DNA of 64,000 nt from Haloarcula salinisoli (lineage in GTDB: Archaea > Halobacteriota > Halobacteria > Halobacteriales > Haloarculaceae), in the NCBI RefSeq assembly GCF_019599405.1, contig NZ_RKLQ01000005.1:148319-212318 (forward strand), given 5' to 3'. The notes under the pieces are model-generated. The model did no database searches and was not told the DNA's origin. It saw nothing but the letters and a program-made list of their open reading frames with translations. This document shows, in pieces, positions 62,631 to 64,000 of this stretch. The first letter of the stretch is position 1. The number at the start of each line of letters is the position of its first letter. Position numbers and translations under genes: made by a program.

Positions 62631-63032
62631 ATGAGCTACACGATGGAAACGTCAGCGACTGGTGACTTCGACCAGGTGGTCGAACGGACCGTCGACGCGC
62701 TCGAAGACGAGGGGTTCGGTGTCCTCTGTGACATCGACGTCCAGAGCACGTTCGAGGAGAAACTCGGGGAAGAGTTTCGACAGTATCGTATCCTCGGCGC
62801 CTGTACTCCAGCGCTCGCACACGAGGGGCTGACCGCGGAGCAGGACCTGGGCGCACTCCTCCCGTGTAACGTCATCGTCTACGAGACTGACGATGACGAT
62901 ATCACCGTGAGCGCTGTCGACCCGCAACAGCTTGTCGGCATTGCGGATAACGATGCACTCGACTCGATTGCCACTGACGTTACCGACCGATTCAAACGGG
63001 TTTTATCGGCAGTCGGCAACGGAACTCGGTAA
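62631..63032 (+). CDS. DUF302 family protein
   Basis: 133 residues from the ATG at 62631 (MSYTMETSATGDFDQVV). It matches DUF302 throughout: VERTVDALEDEGFGVLCDID, EFRQYRILGACTPALAHEGL and LLPCNVIVYE, with the conserved cysteine in LGAC. DUF302 proteins are small homodimers often beside metal or sulfur genes. Its stop is 4 bp before the next ATG. Confidence 0.85.
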   Translation: MSYTMETSATGDFDQVVERTVDALEDEGFGVLCDIDVQSTFEEKLGEEFRQYRILGACTPALAHEGLTAEQDLGALLPCNVIVYETDDDDITVSAVDPQQLVGIADNDALDSIATDVTDRFKRVLSAVGNGTR

Positions 63033-63036
63033 TCGC

Positions 63037-63405
63037 ATGTCCGTCGACCACACTTCCGACGGCCTCCTCCGCGCCGTCTTGCTCGTCCTCGCAGTTATCG
63101 TCCTGCTGCCGGTGTTGATGATGGTATTCGCGATGCCGATGATGGGGATGATGGGCTGGTGGTGGAACGGGGGGATGGCAGGGGGCCTTTCACCACTGTG
63201 GGGCGTCGGGATGATGCTTGTCTGGGTGCTTGTTCTCGGTGGCATTGGGTACCTCTTGTATCGTGGCTTCGCCGGTCGCGCTGGTTCGTCCGGGACCACT
63301 GACCCTGCGCTCAGGGAACTCCGGATGGCATATGCTCGCGGTGACCTCTCCGAAGAGGAATTCGAAGAGCGCCGTGCGAAACTTAGTCACCAGGAGTCAA
63401 ACTAG
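63037..63405 (+). CDS. SHOCT-domain membrane protein with Met-rich helix
   Basis: 122 residues from the ATG at 63037 (MSVDHTSDGLLRAVLL). Two membrane helices; the first contains the striking MMVFAMPMMGMMGWWW segment. The C-terminus is a SHOCT motif, LRELRMAYARGDLSEEEFEE. It follows the DUF302 gene by 4 bp and is surely co-transcribed. Confidence 0.75.
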   Translation: MSVDHTSDGLLRAVLLVLAVIVLLPVLMMVFAMPMMGMMGWWWNGGMAGGLSPLWGVGMMLVWVLVLGGIGYLLYRGFAGRAGSSGTTDPALRELRMAYARGDLSEEEFEERRAKLSHQESN

Positions 63406-63570
63406 TCCAATAACAGAAGTCCCAGCGTATTCCCTCAGTCTTCTATCGATTTTTGTTCTGTTAGGCTGAGTTGCTGTGATAGCTACTGTCCTTTCAGAGG
63501 TGCCATATCGCTATCCACGAAATAACTTGGATAGCACAAGACACTTGTCAGTTAGTAATCACCGTAGTCT

Positions 63571-64000
63571 ATGTCCAGTGTCCGTGGATCATTCCCCTGT
63601 TGTGCACTGGTGGTTTGTCTCACTGTCCTGCTTGCAGGCTGTGGAGGAACTCCCGCCTCACCGCCCGCATCGTCGCCGGCAAATTCTGGTTCGCAACCTA
63701 CAGCACTAGCCGATTCAACCCCTACATCGTCCACAGAATCTCCCATATCGTCCACAGAAACCCCCACAGAGGTGCAGAACATCCACAGTGATCCGTATTC
63801 TGTGACACTCTTCGTGAGTGCAAACCCAATTAACGAGGAACCGGAGGTGAGTGCAGAGATTCCTTCACTGTCTACGGCCAACCTCACAAATTACCAACGG
63901 GAGCAAGTTAGTATGGTAATCGAAGCTGGTCAAACTGAACCCTGGAGCGGGCTGAGCAACGAAACACCTCCCAGAAACCTTCGACTGCTCGTCGCGGCTA
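63571..64000 (+). CDS. Lipoprotein, partial, runs off the right edge
   Basis: ATG at 63571; open for 143 codons to the window end. The N-terminus has a hydrophobic helix and a lipobox (VLLAGC at about residues 19-24), followed by a Ser/Thr/Pro-rich linker typical of haloarchaeal lipoproteins and the start of a folded domain (DPYSVTLFVSANPINEE). No family can be named from the visible part. It is separated from the metal-island genes by about 165 bp. Confidence 0.65.
   Translation, partial: MSSVRGSFPCCALVVCLTVLLAGCGGTPASPPASSPANSGSQPTALADSTPTSSTESPISSTETPTEVQNIHSDPYSVTLFVSANPINEEPEVSAEIPSLSTANLTNYQREQVSMVIEAGQTEPWSGLSNETPPRNLRLLVAA

Noticed and set aside
1..64000. tRNA, rRNA and complete insertion sequences
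   Set aside because: I looked for cloverleaf ends, conserved rRNA stretches and transposase motifs (DDE, HUH) with terminal repeats, and saw none I could support.

Overview
The window is haloarchaeal DNA and most of it looks like a plasmid or megaplasmid, or an integrated accessory region. Pointers are an archaeal TFB, an Orc1/Cdc6 initiator beside an origin carrying ORB-like sites, SWIM and zinc-ribbon small proteins, a Bat-type PAS/HTH regulator, a PGF-CTERM-like surface protein, a Tat-lipoprotein, acidic proteins and mostly GC-rich codon use. Species cannot be told from the sequence.

Region A (1-16.6 kb) is a plasmid-backbone block. It starts inside a TFB gene that runs off the left edge. 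Mostly minus-strand operons of small, mostly unnamed proteins follow, then a Mom/XF1762-like acetyltransferase-fold protein, an 8-bladed PQQ-repeat lipoprotein, a DUF6884-like gene broken by an in-frame TAG, a DUF6610-like protein, a membrane-anchored HNH protein, a 999-residue HEAT-repeat protein, an ArdC-like antirestriction protein and the Orc1/Cdc6-ORB origin at 15.5-16.1 kb. Nine transcription units here share one leader: TTTT(G/C/A)TG, then a small GC hairpin, then the start codon. Three wide inverted repeats (TTAACCAACA-N19-22-TGTTGGTTAA) lie at 7.5, 13.6 and 16.1 kb, with a half site at 5.3 kb.

Region B (16.6-33.7 kb) is a set of unrelated modules: two membrane proteins, a DUF433/DUF5615 toxin-antitoxin pair, a giant GLUG/tandem-95 surface protein with a PAS/GAF/Bat-HTH regulator, and a 1351-residue STAND NTPase. 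Four same-orientation copies of a roughly 17-35 bp sequence (core GGCGATAATCACGACCA) lie at the joints between these modules.

Region C (33.7-50.9 kb) is a probable defence island. It has a low-GC protein with a PD-(D/E)xK-like C-terminus, an ASCH-like protein, a protein of an unnamed RLYP/ESY-motif family, an HNH nuclease and a second PD-(D/E)xK nuclease. A tightly coupled five-gene operon follows: small RHH-like protein, DUF499 ATPase, DUF3780 protein, DUF1156 DNA methylase, PLD-SNF2 helicase. This matches the gene content I recall for helicase-methylase-ATPase (Hma-type) phage-defence systems. A serine recombinase closes the island.

Region D (51-63.5 kb) is a copper or soft-metal handling island: wHTH regulator, CopZ-like chaperone, CPH-type P1B ATPase coupled to a SAM methyltransferase, a YraQ/DUF318 permease carrying two YHS metal domains, an amidohydrolase, a membrane wHTH protein with a Met-rich loop, a DUF302 protein, and Met/His-rich secreted or SHOCT-tailed membrane proteins. 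The window ends inside a lipoprotein gene.

All family names come from motif recognition and memory, not from database searches.
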